A stretch of DNA of 64,000 bases from Alkalilimnicola ehrlichii. Lineage in GTDB: Bacteria; Pseudomonadota; Gammaproteobacteria; Nitrococcales; AK92. The stretch is from NCBI RefSeq assembly GCF_003399765.1, contig NZ_NFZV01000021.1:1-64000 (forward strand), in the 5' to 3' direction. Below, piece by piece: positions 47,878 to 59,190 of the stretch; position 1 is the first letter of the stretch; each line of letters begins with the position of its first letter. Below the pieces are notes generated by a model. That model was not told the origin of the DNA. It was given only the letters and a program-made list of their open reading frames with translations, and did no database searches. A program made the position numbers and the translations under genes.

Positions 47878-49643
47878 ATGTCCGAGGAGAACGAGCGAGC
47901 GATGGGGCGTTTGTCGCGACTGGAAAAACAGATTCTCGCTGGCTTTATCGCTGCCGTTGGCGGGTTAGTGGGAGCGGTCGGTGCCGTCTACCTGACAACC
48001 AGCGGTTTGGTTGGTGCCTCGCGTAGCGCGGTAGCCGATGCCGAGCTATTAGCGGCGGTGGAACGCGTCTCTCTTGCCACTTATCAGGCGGAGTCCGCCC
48101 AGCGCGGCTACTTGCTGACGGGGGACGAGGCGATGCTTGACGAGCGGAACACGGCGGTCGAGCTTGCGCAGATGGCGGTCGCCGAATTGCGTCAGGCGGC
48201 GGCCAGACAGGCGCCGGAATTCGATCCGGTGGCGGAGTTGGCGGAGGAGCGTTTAGAGCTGCTCGACCAAGCGCTGGCGGCTTACGCAGACGAAGGGTTG
48301 GCAGCGGCCCAGGAGCTGCTTAGCGCCGGAGTGGGGCAGCCGCAGATGCAAGCGCTGCGCGAACAGGCCGAGCGCGCGATCAGGGTGCGCCAGCGGTTGC
48401 TTGAGGACAGTGCGGTGGCAACCGAGGCCGGCAGCCGCGCGGTGACCGCCAGCCTCCTGGTCAGTCTGGCTTTTATCGTGCTGCTGTTCATTATTCTTAT
48501 GCTGTTGATCCGGCGCGCACTACAGAAGTTACGCCAGTCGACGGCTGCCTTGGAAGCCAGTCAGGCTCGTCTCAAGGCGGTCGTGGATACTGCGGTCGAC
48601 CCCATCATCGTGATCGACAAGCGCGGCATTATGGAGAGTTTCAATCGGGCGGCAGAGCGTGTCTTCGGCTATGCCCAGCAGGAGGTGATCGGCCGTAACG
48701 TGTCGATGCTTATGCCGTCGTTGGATTTCGAGCGGCATGACGAATATATGGACCATTATCTGCGCACTGACGAGAAGCGCATTATCGGAGCGGCCGGGAG
48801 GTGCAGGCGCAGCGCAAGAGCGGAGAGGTGTTCGCTGCGGAGCTATCGGTCGCCGAGTTCCGTGCCGATGGCGATCGACGCTTTAGCGGTATCGTCCGCG
48901 ACATCAGCGAGCGGAAGCTAGCCGAGCGGCGCCGACTCAAGCTGATGCGGGAACTGGAGGCGGCCAACGAGAATCTCTCCAACTTTGCTTACGTCGCCTC
49001 CCACGATCTAAAGGCTCCGCTGCGTGCCATCGGCTCATTAGCCGACTGGATCCGCACGGACTACGCTGACAAGTTCGACGACGAAGGCCGCGAGCAGATG
49101 CAGCTGCTGATCGGGCGCGTCCGGCGGATGGATCGTCTGATCGACGGCATCCTACAGTACTCCCGAATTGGCCGAATGAGCGAAGATCAGGCCCGAGTGG
49201 AACTCAATGAGGTGCTGGACGACATCCTCGACTTGCTACAGCCGCCGCCGCATATCCAAGTGCAAGTAGATCCCTTGCCTACGGTGTGGGGCGAGCCTGC
49301 TCGCATCCATCAGGTGTTTCAGAACCTGCTGAGCAATGCCATCCGTTATATGGACAAGCCCCAGGGTAGGGTGCATGTCGGCTGTGCCGATGAGGGCGCG
49401 ATGTGGCGTTTTAGCGTTGCCGATAACGGGCCCGGTATCGGGCAGCAGCATCGCGAGCGGATCTTTCAGCTGTTTCAAACCTTGGCGCCGAGGGACCGGA
49501 CGGAGAGCACCGGTATTGGTCTTTCCCTGGTAAAAAAGATCGTCGAACTCTATGGCGGCCGCGTATGGCTGAAGTCCACGCTTGGGGAAGGCGCTACCTT
49601 TTACTTCACCTGGCCCAAGCAAGCGCGAGAGTCCGAACTATGA
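47878..49643 (+). CDS. CHASE3-PAS sensor histidine kinase (one -1 shift)
   Basis: About 588 residues when read across one shift. An N-terminal membrane helix (about 19-42), a periplasmic CHASE3 domain (ATYQAESAQRGYLLTGDEAML), a second helix (about 191-212) and a PAS domain (VVDTAVDPIIVIDKRGIMESFN) come first. HisKA has its phospho-acceptor in SHDLKAPLRAI. The ATPase domain has NLLSNAIRY, DNGPGIG and TGIGLSLVKK. The shift lies at 48792-48793; one extra G restores IIGAGREVQAQRKSGE. Its stop overlaps the start of the response regulator (ATGA), so they form a pair. The signal is unknown. Confidence 0.85.
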
Positions 49644-50059
49644 AGCGAAGCGATTGCCCTATTCTGTTGGTGGAGGACGACCAGGTCGATGCCATGACCG
49701 TGCGTCGTGCCCTCAAAGAGGTGGGCGTAAAAAACCCGTTGGTGCACTTCGATAACGGTGAGGAAGCGCTGGGCTTTCTAAGCGACTCCGCTAACGATCG
49801 CCCCTGCATCATCCTGCTCGATCTGAACATGCCGGTGATGAACGGCATCGAGTTTTTGCAGCGCATCAAGGAGCAGCCGCTGCTTAAGCGGATTCCGGTG
49901 GTGGTACTTACCACTTCGCGGGAAGAACAGGACAAATGCCGCAGTTTTGATTTCAGCATCGCCGGCTACATGGTCAAGCCGGTGGACTACCGGCAGTTTG
50001 TCGAGATCATGCGGGTGATCGACGCCTACTGGAGCTTGAGTGCCTCGCCGCCGGTATAG
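49640..50059 (+). CDS. Single-domain response regulator (Rcp1-like)
   Basis: A 139-residue receiver without an output domain. The acidic pocket is VEDDQ near residues 10-14, the phospho-acceptor Asp is in LLDLNMP (about residue 61), the Thr/Ser switch is VVLTTSRE and the Lys is in VKPVD. It resembles the small regulators paired with phytochrome-like kinases. The ATG overlaps the kinase stop by four bases. It probably relays phosphate to the larger regulator that follows. Confidence 0.9.
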   Translation: MKRSDCPILLVEDDQVDAMTVRRALKEVGVKNPLVHFDNGEEALGFLSDSANDRPCIILLDLNMPVMNGIEFLQRIKEQPLLKRIPVVVLTTSREEQDKCRSFDFSIAGYMVKPVDYRQFVEIMRVIDAYWSLSASPPV

Positions 50060-50208
50060 GCCTGCAACGGAGTGTACTTGGTTCAACGAGATGGGGGCCT
50101 CAGACAAATAACTGTTACCTCGCTTGGCTAGCCGAGGTGCCGGAATGCGGGAGGAAGGGCCTCGGCGAAGCTGAGTTCGAATCTGGTTGGAGATCGCGGG
50201 AAGAGACT

Positions 50209-52805
50209 TTGTCGAATTCCAAGATGCGCATTCTGCTGGTGGATGACGATGCGGTGGACCGGCGAATTGTCCGCCGCGGGCTTACCCGGGCGGGTGACGA
50301 CATTCACTACGAGATTATCGAAGCGGAGACTGGGGAAGAAGCCCTGCAGCGACTGGCCGAGTCGCGTTTCGACTGTGTGCTGCTCGATTTGTGGCTACCC
50401 GACGTCAATGGTCTGGAGCTTTTGGGGCGACTGGAAAACGTAGGGACCGACGAGCCGGTACCGGTTGTGATGCTCACGGGGCAGGACGACGTCGCGACGG
50501 CCGTAAAGGCTATGCGCCTAGGTGCCCGCGATTACCTAATCAAGGATGTCGAGGGACATTACCGCGACATGATGCCGGCGGTCGTGCGTCGGGTGCGCAG
50601 CGGCGAGCGGCTGCGCCAGGAGGCGCGGCGAGCCGAGGCCGAGCTGAGGGCGGCGGAGAGTCGTTACCGCAGCCTGATCGAGCAGATCCCGGCGATTACT
50701 TTCACCATGACCCTGCGCGGCCCCGGCGAGCCTATTTTACCAGCCCCCAAATTCGCGAGCTTGGTATCGACCCTGAGGCTTGGCGGCGCCAACCGGAGCT
50801 GTTCTGGAAAAGAGTGCCTGCCTCGCACCGAGCACAGGTGCGGCATGCCTGGGTGGCCACCCGAGATCACGGCGAACCGCTGGACGAGGAATTTCCGTTC
50901 GTCCGACCGGACGGGAATGAGGTTTGGTTGCGAGCGCAGGCCCGTTTGGTGCGGGCGGAAGGGCATGCTTTCGTCCAGGGGATTCTTACCGACATCACCG
51001 AGAGTCACGCGGTGCAGGCGGAGTTGCAGGCGCATCGCGAACGCTTAGAGGAGTTGGTCGACGAGCGGACGGCGGCGCTCAATCAGTTGAATCAGCGGCT
51101 ACAGCGCGACCTTGCGTACCGCAGGCAGGTAGAAGACGCCCTGTTTCGGGAAAAACGGCGGGCGGAAGTTACTTTGCAGGCGATCGGGGATGCCGTTATT
51201 ACGCTGGGCGCCGACGGTAGGGTGGATTACGTCAATCCTGCCGCCGAGCGTCTGCTTAACTGCGCCCAGGGCGGTATGCAGGGCGAGCCGCTACAGGCAT
51301 GTCTGACCTTTTTGCACGAAGAGGAGGAGCGGTCGTTCGGCTTGGACGAGCTTGCCGCGTTCGCCGAAGAAGAGGAGGGTGCCTACTGCTGTCGGCTCCG
51401 GCTGCGTGCCGGAGGCGAATTGACGGTCGCGATTACCGCGGCTGTTGTCCGCGATGCAAGCGGTCAGGCGGCCGGACACGTGATCGGCCTGCGAGATGTC
51501 ACCGAGGAGCGCGCGCAGGCTCGGCGCTTATCGCATCAGGCGCGACACGATGCGTTAACCGGGTTGGTCAACCGTGCCGAGTTCGAACACCGTCTAGGTC
51601 GGCTACTAGAGCAGATAGACGGGCAGCAACATGTGTTGTGTTTGATCGATCTTGACGGCTTCAAACCGGTGAATGATACCGGTGGTCATGCTGCGGGCGA
51701 CGAGCTGCTGCGCCAGCTCGGCCGTCAGCTCAGCCGTCACGTTCGTCAGCGAGATACTCTGGCCCGCCTGGGCGGGGACGAATTTGCCTGCGTGTTCGAG
51801 CACTGCTCGTTAAAGCAGGGGGTTGGGTTAGCGGCAGAGCTGTTGGAGGTTGTGAAAAACCACAGTCTGTATTGGCAGGGGCGCACCTACCGAGTCGGCG
51901 CCAGTGTGGGCATCGTCGCCGTCGATGGCGCCAGTCCGAGCGTGCCCGAGGTGGTTCAGCAGGCCGACCGCGCCTTGTATGCGGCCAAAGCCGCCGGCCG
52001 TGGTCGGATAAAAATCTATGAGCGCGATGTGGCCGCCGATGCCGCCGTCAGCGACCCGTGGCAGCGGCGCTTGATCGAGGCTCTAGCGCGCGAGGAAGGT
52101 CTGCGTTTGTTTCAGCAACCTATCGCTCACCTGGGAGAGCAACCATACCAACCGCATTTCGAGTTGCTGCTGCGCTTCGCCGCGGTGGAGGGGTTGTTAC
52201 CGGCGACGCGTTTCATGCCGGCGGCCGAGCGCTTTCGGCTCGGACCCAGCCTCGATCACTGGGTGGTTACGCACGCTATCGACCATATGGCAGCGGAGGC
52301 GGCAAATACCGTCTACTTCGTCAATGTATCCGAGGCGAGTTTGCGAGAGGGTGTTCTGCCGAGCGTTGTGGCCGACCGCTTACACCGGCAAGCGGTGGAT
52401 CCGGCGCGGTTGGTATTGGAGATCGGCGAAACGGCGGCTTTGAACAGTTTTCCGGAAGCGGTGGCGTTCGCTCAGGAGGTGAAAGGGTTGGGGTGCGGGA
52501 TATCGCTGGACGATTTTGCCGACGGCCTGCCCATGATGCAGCAACTGAGCCAGTTGCAACCGGATTTTATCAAGATCCGCAGCCATTTGATCGAACAGTT
52601 TATCGAAGATGCGATCGCGCGCGCCTTAATCCAGTCGATCGTAACCGTCGGCCACGCGGCTTCGGCGCAGACCGTCGCCAAGTGGCCGCGGGAGCGCGAA
52701 GATCTACGCGAGTTGCAGACACTTGGGGTAGACCACGTCCAGGGCAATCTCATCGCGCCGCCGTACGCTTTAGGGGCGCGGGCGGAGCCAAGCTACCCGC
52801 ATTAA
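50209..52805 (+). CDS. Receiver-PAS-GGDEF-EAL regulator (one -1 shift)
   Basis: About 865 residues when read across one shift. In order: receiver (ILLVDDDAVDRR; phospho-Asp in LLDLWLPD), PAS (about 150-270), coiled coil, second PAS, GGDEF and EAL domains. The diguanylate cyclase motif is intact (RLGGDEF). The EAL domain looks degenerate: EAL reads ELLLRF, the usual KID reads KIR, and the AEGVE-type motif reads VGHAAS, so c-di-GMP hydrolysis is doubtful. The shift lies at 50731-50732; one extra C restores EPYFTSPQIRELGID. The start is TTG with GGAAGAG close upstream; ATG at 50224 is an alternative. Confidence 0.82.
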
Positions 52806-52968
52806 ATGTTCCGCTTCCTTCCGTCGCTACATCTTGGCCAGCTATGGAAGCAGGCCGGATTCCTTGATGCCGCTGGTCGAAGAGGCGGACTTTCGCCGGA
52901 TGGACGAACGCCTCGCCGAGCTTGTGCTGTAGTCGCCTGCTAGAACGCTAGCCTCCCTCAAGTTCATT
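52806..52968. other. Gap with a short unexplained coding-like fragment
   Basis: A plus-strand frame ending at 52932 (SASFRRYILASYG...MPLVEEADFRRMDERLAELVL) reads like a gene tail without a start. I do not recognise it. It sits exactly where the missing part of cydAB would be expected. Confidence 0.35.
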
Positions 52969-53160
52969 ATGCCTATGCTTTGGCCGTTGCCGCTGTTGGG
53001 GTTAGCTTCTGCGGCACTGCTGTGGCGGTCTGTGCAGCAACGAAAAGAGAGATATCCGTTGTTCGGCGTGCTCTTCGCGTTGCCGATCGTGCTCGGCTAC
53101 ACGGCGTGGACCTACTGGGTGTTCCGTGGCAAAGTCAAGGCCGGGGCCGCCTACCACTGA
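52969..53160 (+). pseudogene. cydB 3' remnant with internal deletion
   Basis: A 63-codon frame with two membrane segments. WPLPLLGLASAALLWRSVQQRKERYPL resembles a penultimate part of cytochrome bd subunit II. It then joins GVLFALPIVLGYTAWTYWVFRGKV, the diagnostic CydB C-terminus, with about 50-60 intervening residues missing. The rest of cydB and all of cydA are absent upstream. It is 6 bases before cydD, the normal position of cydB in cydABDC-type operons. It could still be expressed as a small membrane peptide. Confidence 0.6.
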
Positions 53161-53166
53161 GGGATC

Positions 53167-54887
53167 GTGATAGACAAGGCTGAAGCAACCCGTCCGCCCG
53201 TCAACCGTTGGTTGGCGGCGCGGGCGACCGAGGTTAAAGGGGCGTTGGCGGTTGCCGTCGGCGCTGGCGTGTTCGACGGCGTGTTGGTGATCGCGCAGGC
53301 GGCTCTGATCGCCTGGGTTGTCCAGGCCGCCATCGACGGTAGTAGTGTGGGCGAGCTTGGCTTACCGCTGATTGTGCTGTTAGCAGTGTTTGCCGGCCGC
53401 GCCCTTTGCACGTGGGCTGCCGGTGTTGCCGGCACCGAAGCGGGAGCGGGTGTGGTGGCGGGTGTGCGCCAGGCGCTTTATCGTCAGCTTATCGCGCTGG
53501 GGCCGGCACGGCTTGGAAGGCGGCACAGCGGCGCCGTGGCCAGCACCTACGTCGAGCAGGTCGAGGCGTTGGAAGCTTATTACGCCCGCTTTTTACCGCA
53601 GGCACTGGTAGCGGTGCTGGTGCCGCTACTGATTATCGCTGCTGCCGCCTACGTGGATTGGTTGGCGGGCCTGCTGCTGTTGTTCGCCGCGCCCCTGGTG
53701 CCGCTGTTCATGGCATTGATCGGGATGGGAGCCGAGCGTCTGGCGCGGCGCCAGCAGCGTTTGCTGGCACGGATCAGCGCTCATTACCTGGATCGCCTGC
53801 GCGGCATTATCACCCTCCGCCTGCTACGCGCCGGCGAGCGTGCCGCCGCAGATGTCGAGGCCGCCGCCGATGCCTATCGGCAGAGTACGCTCAAAGTACT
53901 ACGAGTGGCTTTTCTCTCGTCGACCGTGATGGACCTGATCGCCGCTATCTCCATCGCGGTGGTAGCGGTTTACGTTGGCATGTCGTTGCTCGGCTTGTTC
54001 GACTTCGGTCCCGGTCAGGAGTTGACCCTGTTCAGCGGTCTGTTCGTGTTGCTGCTCGCGCCCGAGGTTTTCCTACCGCTGCGGCGATTGGCGTTGCATT
54101 ATCACGACCGCGCCGACGCCGTCGGCGCCGCCGAGGAGATTATCGATCTGCTCAATCAGCCGGCGCCGCCGTTGGTGGCCGCTCGGCAGGCGGCATCGGC
54201 GGCGCGCGATCGGGACGACCTGCCACTGCCCCAACCGGTGGCGCTGCACTATCAAGAGGTCGCGTTTGCCTTTGCCGCCCGCACTCGGCCGGTGTTGCAA
54301 GGGGTAAATCTGACGGTGGCACCCGGCGAGCGCGTTGCCATTGCCGGCGCGAGCGGGGTAGGTAAATCTACGCTGTTGCATCTGGCCGCCGGTTTCCTAC
54401 TTCCTGCCAGCGGGCAGATACTGATCGGTGACGCGCCGCCGGCCGCCGAGGGTGCGGTGGCTTGGGTGGGCAGCGGCCGTGGCTGTTCTACGGCACATTG
54501 GCCGACAACCTGCGGTTGGCTGACCCACAGGCGAGCGAGGCGCGCTTGCGCGCCGCGGTCGAGGCGGCAGACCTGGGGCCATTATTGGCCTCCTTGCCGC
54601 AAGGGTTGGAAACGCCATTGGGTGAGCGCGGCTTCGGCCTCTCCGGCGGGCAGGCAAGACGGCTCGCATTGGCACGGGCTCTGCTCTCGGGAGCACCGGT
54701 GCTGCTACTCGACGAGCCCACCGAGGGGCTGGATCGCGCTTCGGCGGATCGACTGTTGCAGGCGCTGGCGCGTCTTGCCGACGGTCGCCGTACGGTGCTC
54801 GTCGCTACTCACGATACGGCCGTGCAGGACTGGGCCGATCGGGTGGTGAGAGTGGTCGACGGCGCGGTGGCGGAGGTTTCGGCATGA
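53167..54887 (+). CDS. cydD: Heterodimeric ABC exporter subunit CydD (one -1 shift)
   Basis: About 573 residues when read across one shift. Six membrane helices (residues about 25-290) are followed by an ATPase domain with Walker [10 protein letters not shown] (about 397-405), signature LSGGQARRL, Walker B VLLLDEP and switch histidine in VATHD. CydDC exports cysteine/glutathione or haem-related cargo and is needed to assemble cytochrome bd. The start is a GTG after GAGGG. The shift is at 54468-54470; one extra G restores [16 protein letters not shown]. The stop overlaps the cydC start by four bases. Confidence 0.87.
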
Positions 54888-56537
54888 AGGAGTTGCGACC
54901 GTTTCTGCGCCAGTTGCTGCGGCGACGCTATCAGCTGCTGCTGGGTACCTTGCTGTTACTTGTCACGTTGGCAATGGGCATCGGTTTGCTGGGCCTGTCA
55001 GGCTGGTTTATCACGGCTACCGCACTCGCCGGGCTGACCGGCGCGGCTTTGGATATCTTCACCCCCAGTGCCGGTATTCGCTTTTTGCATTGGGGCGCGC
55101 GATAAGCCGCTACTTCGAGCGCTTGGTCAATCACGATGCGGTGTTACGCCTGCTTGCGGACCTGCGCGGTTGGCTGTTCCGGCGGCTGTCGGTATTACCG
55201 TTGGCCGAACTTGGGAGATTGCGCAGCAGCGACTTGCTGAACCGCATTACCGCCGATATCGACGCCCTCGATAATCTCTATCTGCGAGTGATCGGCCCCT
55301 CGCTTGCGGCGGTGGCGACACTGGCCCTGACGGCGCTGTTTCTGGCCGCATTTGCACCGAGTGTGGCGATCGCGGTGTGTGCGACCCTGGCCGCTGCCGG
55401 CATTTTGGTGCCGGCAGCGGCCATGCGGCTGGGCCGGCCGTTCGGTGAGCGAGAAGGCCGTTATTTGCCTAAGCTGCGTGCGGCAGCCACCGAAACCGTC
55501 GATGGCTTGGCCGAGCTACGCGCCTATGCTGCTGTCGACCGCCACGGGGCTAAACTGGCCGCCGAGGAGTCGGCTCTTACCAACGCCCGTCGCGCTGCCG
55601 GTCGGCTAACGGCCGTGGGCGAGGCCGCGGTGGGACTAGCTGGTCATCTGGCGCTGCTGGTCGCGCTGGTGTTGGGAATTGGCTTGTATCAGCAAGAAGC
55701 CGTCTCCGGCCCGGTATTGGTGTTGTTGGCGCTGGCAGCCCTGGCCGCCGCCGAGGCGGTGGCACCGCTGCCCCAAGCTTGGCAGCATCTTGGCCGAACC
55801 CGTGCCGCCGCTAGTCGCCTGCTGGAGTTGGGCGACGAGCCGATAGCGGTGGGAAGTCGGCAGGCGCCGGCCGATAATACGCTTTGTCTGCAACAGGCGA
55901 GCTTTCGTCATCATCGCTATGCCGAGCCGGTGCTCAGCGCGATAGATTTGGAAGTGACGGCCGGCGAGGCGGCGATTATCACCGGCGCTTCCGGTAGTGG
56001 TAAATCGACGCTGGCCGAGCTGCTGGCAGGGCTGCGCCGGCCGCAGCAGGGACGGGTGCTGCTGGGTGGGGTGGAGGTCTCCGTCTTGGCCGAGGCGGAG
56101 CGTTATGCGCGTATCGGGTATTTGGCGCAATACAGCGAGCTGTTCGCCGATACCCTTGCCGATAACCTGCGCTTGGGAGCGCCGGGGGGGAGGAGGCCGT
56201 GCTCTGGCAGGCGCTGGAGATGGTCGATCTGGCGGACTTCGTCGCCGCTCTGCCGCGAGGTTTGCAGGAGTGGACCGGCGAGGCCGGTTCGCGTCTCTCG
56301 GGCGGCCAGGCGAGACGGCTTGCGTTGGCGCGCCTACTGATAAGCAGCCCGGATATTGTGCTGCTGGACGAGCCTTTCAGCGGCCTAGACGCTGCAACTG
56401 CGGAGCGGGTGCGTGAACGCTTGCAGCCCTGGTTGGCTGAGCGCACCGTGATCAGCTTTTGTCACGAAGCGTCCAGCGCGGCGCGAGCCGGACCCGCGTA
56501 CCGCCTTGAAGGTGCGAGCCTATACCGCCTTGGCTAA
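54884..56537 (+). CDS. cydC: Heterodimeric ABC exporter subunit CydC (two -1 shifts)
   Basis: About 551 residues when read across two shifts. The membrane domain begins [30 protein letters not shown] is typical of CydC. The ATPase domain has Walker [10 protein letters not shown], signature LSGGQARRL and Walker B IVLLDEP. The shifts lie near 55087 (one G missing, restores [15 protein letters not shown]) and in a G7 run at 56184-56190 (eight needed, restores [14 protein letters not shown]). It pairs with CydD. No intact cydAB is present next to it, so its partner oxidase must be elsewhere, if it exists. Confidence 0.87.
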
Positions 56538-56727
56538 GAGGGTTGGGATCGTTCGTCTGTAGCCGAACGGTTTGCGTGTACGGCCTCAAGAGGGACGCTA
56601 ACCGGGTGTGGAGTTTAATGAGGCGTACGACGCCGTACCGTTAGGATGGAATGTCGGACTTGCTCAGGGGCTGTCGGTAAGCATTCGCCCCTGAGCGGAG
56701 CCGGTTGGCGCTGCGGTCTGCCGAGCG

Positions 56728-57177
56728 TCAGGCAATAACAACGTTCGGCACGAGCGTGATCTCGGCCGATAGGGAATTATTGACCAAGCAGACACGCTCG
56801 GCTTTTTCGAGCAGCACTTTGGCCCGCTCGGTGTCGGTGCCGTCGGCGACGGTCAGGCAGGGTTTGACCGTGAAGTGCGTGAAGCGGGTGACTTTGTCGA
56901 CCTGGTCAAGCACGGCTTCGACCTCCACCGTCAGCTGCTCCCAGTGAAATTTCGACGCCTGCGCGACCGCGCGAAAGGATAGTACAAAACAGCTGGCGAC
57001 GGCGCCGGTGAGCATGGTTTCGGGTGACCAGTAGCCTGCCGGACCGTCGAATTCCGGCGGTGCTGTCGTCTCCAGCGTGTCGAGGTCGGTCGATTCGACG
57101 GGAACGCTTCCATCGAGACGAGCGAGGGCGCGTGCTTGGTATTGGTGGGGAAAGCCTTGCATAGCCGTGGACTCCAT
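56728..57177 (-). CDS. OsmC-family peroxiredoxin-like protein
   Basis: A 149-residue OsmC-fold protein. The two conserved cysteines are Cys63 (VASCFVLSF) and Cys130 (AERVCLVNNS), the thiol pair that reduces organic hydroperoxides in OsmC/Ohr proteins. Some relatives act on persulfides or acylated thiols. The start at 57177 has no clear ribosome site; ATG at 57162 is possible. About 160 bases upstream lies a palindrome identical in its arms to the one between the SulP and CsoR genes, suggesting shared control. Confidence 0.85.
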   Translation of the reverse strand: MESTAMQGFPHQYQARALARLDGSVPVESTDLDTLETTAPPEFDGPAGYWSPETMLTGAVASCFVLSFRAVAQASKFHWEQLTVEVEAVLDQVDKVTRFTHFTVKPCLTVADGTDTERAKVLLEKAERVCLVNNSLSAEITLVPNVVIA

Positions 57178-57339
57178 CGTTGTTGTATTGAATCGTTAAC
57201 CTTTGTCGTTGTCGCCGCGCCGGTCCAATCGATGTTTTCGTCAGGTAACGGTAGGTGGCGGGCTTTCTAGCCAATAGCTGGCGAAAGATCATCGGGGCTT
57301 TGCCTGTACGGGTGCGGGCCCTACTAGCAAATAGCGTAT

Positions 57340-57355
57340 ATACCCTCTCGGGTAT
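57340..57355. promoter_or_regulatory. Candidate CsoR-family operator 2
   Basis: ATACCC-TCTC-GGGTAT. The arms and spacing are the same as 59133-59148. It lies between the SulP stop and the OsmC-like gene, next to a TATATA that could be the -10 box on the minus strand. Confidence 0.55.
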
Positions 57356-57358
57356 TGG

Positions 57359-59097
57359 CTAGAGTAACGTTTTGCCCGCGAGCGTTTCCACCGCTTCCTC
57401 GGTACTAAGGAAGATTTGCCCTGGCGCCAGGTGCTTGAGCAGGTCGCTCTGCCGTAACCGATCCATTACCGGTCCTTTCACCTCGGCTAAATGTAAGATA
57501 ATGCCTGCCTCCTTTAGGCTCTCGGCGAGCTGTTGGAGACTCTCCATGGCGCTGTGATCGATGGCGTTGACCGCGCTGCAGATCAGTACCAGATGCCGTA
57601 GCTCTCGCTGTTCGGTTGCGGCGACGGCGATCACGTCCTCGACGTGCGCGGTATTGGCAAAAATAGGCTGCGGTCGACTCGGAGCAGCAATAGTTCCGGC
57701 CAGGTCTCCACTGTGTGCCGCTGGACGTTGCGGAAGTGCTCGGTGCCTGGGATGCGGCCGACAATGGCGATGTGCGGTCGGCTGCTGCGCCAGAGAAAGA
57801 TGCCGATGGATACGGCCAGCCCCAGCAGCAACCCGATCTCGATGTCAACGACCAATACGCCTAAGAACGTGATCAAAAGTGCCGCGGCGTCGGCGCGATC
57901 GTAGCGCCACGTTTTGAGAGCCGTCTGCCAATCGAATAGAGGTGCGACGGCAACCACAATAATGGCGGCGAGCGTGGCCTGCGGCAGATAATAGAACAGC
58001 GGCGTGAAGAACAGCGCTGCTACGCCTACCAGAACGGCGGCAATGATAGTCGCCAGTTGTGTGCGAGCACCGGCGGCAAAGTTGACCATTGAACGGCTAA
58101 AGCCGCCAGCCACCGGCATGCTACCGGTGGCCGCTGCGGCAACGTTGGCCGCGCCAAGCGCGATCAGTTCCTGATTGTTATCGATCTTCTGCCGTCGCCG
58201 GTAGGCCAACATTTTGGCCACCGATACGCTCTCAACGTAGCCGATCAGCGCAATCATTAATGCCGCCGGCAAAAGGTCGAGTGCGCGCTGCGGGTCGACG
58301 AAGCCCAGGCTCGGGCTAGGCAACCCAGCCGGGATTTCGCCGACGATGGCGATCCCGGCGGTATCGAGCCCTAGCGCTGCTACCAGAGCCGTTGCCGCTG
58401 CTACCAGCGCAAGCGGCCCCGTGCGGCTAGCCAAGCCGGCGGTGCGGGAGTTGAATCCAAGCTCTTGTAGCAGGTGGGTTAGCGGGGTCTTTAGCAATAA
58501 GAGAATGGCGATGCTGCCGACTCCGAGTAGGGCGGTCGCCATATGCAGCTCACTGAGGTGGGCGAAGGCGTGGCCCAGCATGTCCAGGCTTGAGCCGGCG
58601 GTTGGCAGTGGCAGTCCGGTGAGGTTCTTTAACTGACTGATAATGATTAGTACTGCCGCACCGCTGGTGAATCCGGACAGCACCGGATGGCCGAGAAAGT
58701 TGACGAGTATCCCGAGCCGCAGCGCCGCCATGATTAGCAGAATAGCGCCGGTCATGGCGGTGAGCAGTAGGGCATCCGAAAGGTAAGCTGGATCGCCCGG
58801 CGCCAGTCCGGCTGCGCCAAGGGCGTTGGCCACCAACAGCGCGGCGACGGATACCGGCCCGACGGAGAGCGGTCGGCTGGTGCCGAGTAGGGCGTAGACG
58901 ATGGGTGGAACGATGCTGGCGTACAGCCCTACCTCGGGCGGTAGCCCCGCAAGCAGGGCATAAGCCATGCCCTGGGGGATGAGGAGCACGGCGGTGATGA
59001 TGCCGGCGGTAACGTCGTCGGCAAGCCAGCCGCGCTGGTAGCTGCGTAGCCATGCGCTGGCGGGAAGCAGGCGTTGAAGGGGAGACGTGGGCTTCAT
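57359..59097 (-). CDS. SulP-family anion transporter with STAS domain (one -1 shift)
   Basis: About 579 residues when read across one shift. The membrane part (about residues 15-430) carries SulP features such as IPQGMAYALLAGLPPEVGLYASIVPPIVYALLGTS. The C-terminal STAS domain includes HLVLICSAVNAIDHSAMESLQQL. SulP proteins carry sulfate, bicarbonate or other anions; the substrate is not readable from sequence. The shift is in a five-base run at 57659-57663; a sixth base restores SLFFANTAHVEDVIAVAA. It is divergent from the CsoR-family gene, with a shared palindrome in the 93-base gap. Confidence 0.87.
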
Positions 59098-59132
59098 GGT
59101 CGGCCTCGATAACGAACCGCGATGGCGCTATA

Positions 59133-59148
59133 ATACCCCCTAGGGTAT
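59133..59148. promoter_or_regulatory. Candidate CsoR-family operator 1
   Basis: ATACCC-CCTA-GGGTAT, a perfect 6-bp dyad with a 4-bp spacer in the SulP/CsoR divergent gap. It resembles the TACC-rich/GGTA palindromes of CsoR-type repressors. Confidence 0.65.
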
Positions 59149-59190
59149 ATTGGCGTCCAATGAAGCATGATTCGGCTTGAGGAGTCTCTT

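Noticed and set aside
53406-54365. 319-codon frame within cydD
   Set aside because: Arg/Gly/Ala-rich shadow frame; the CydD reading has all the family motifs.
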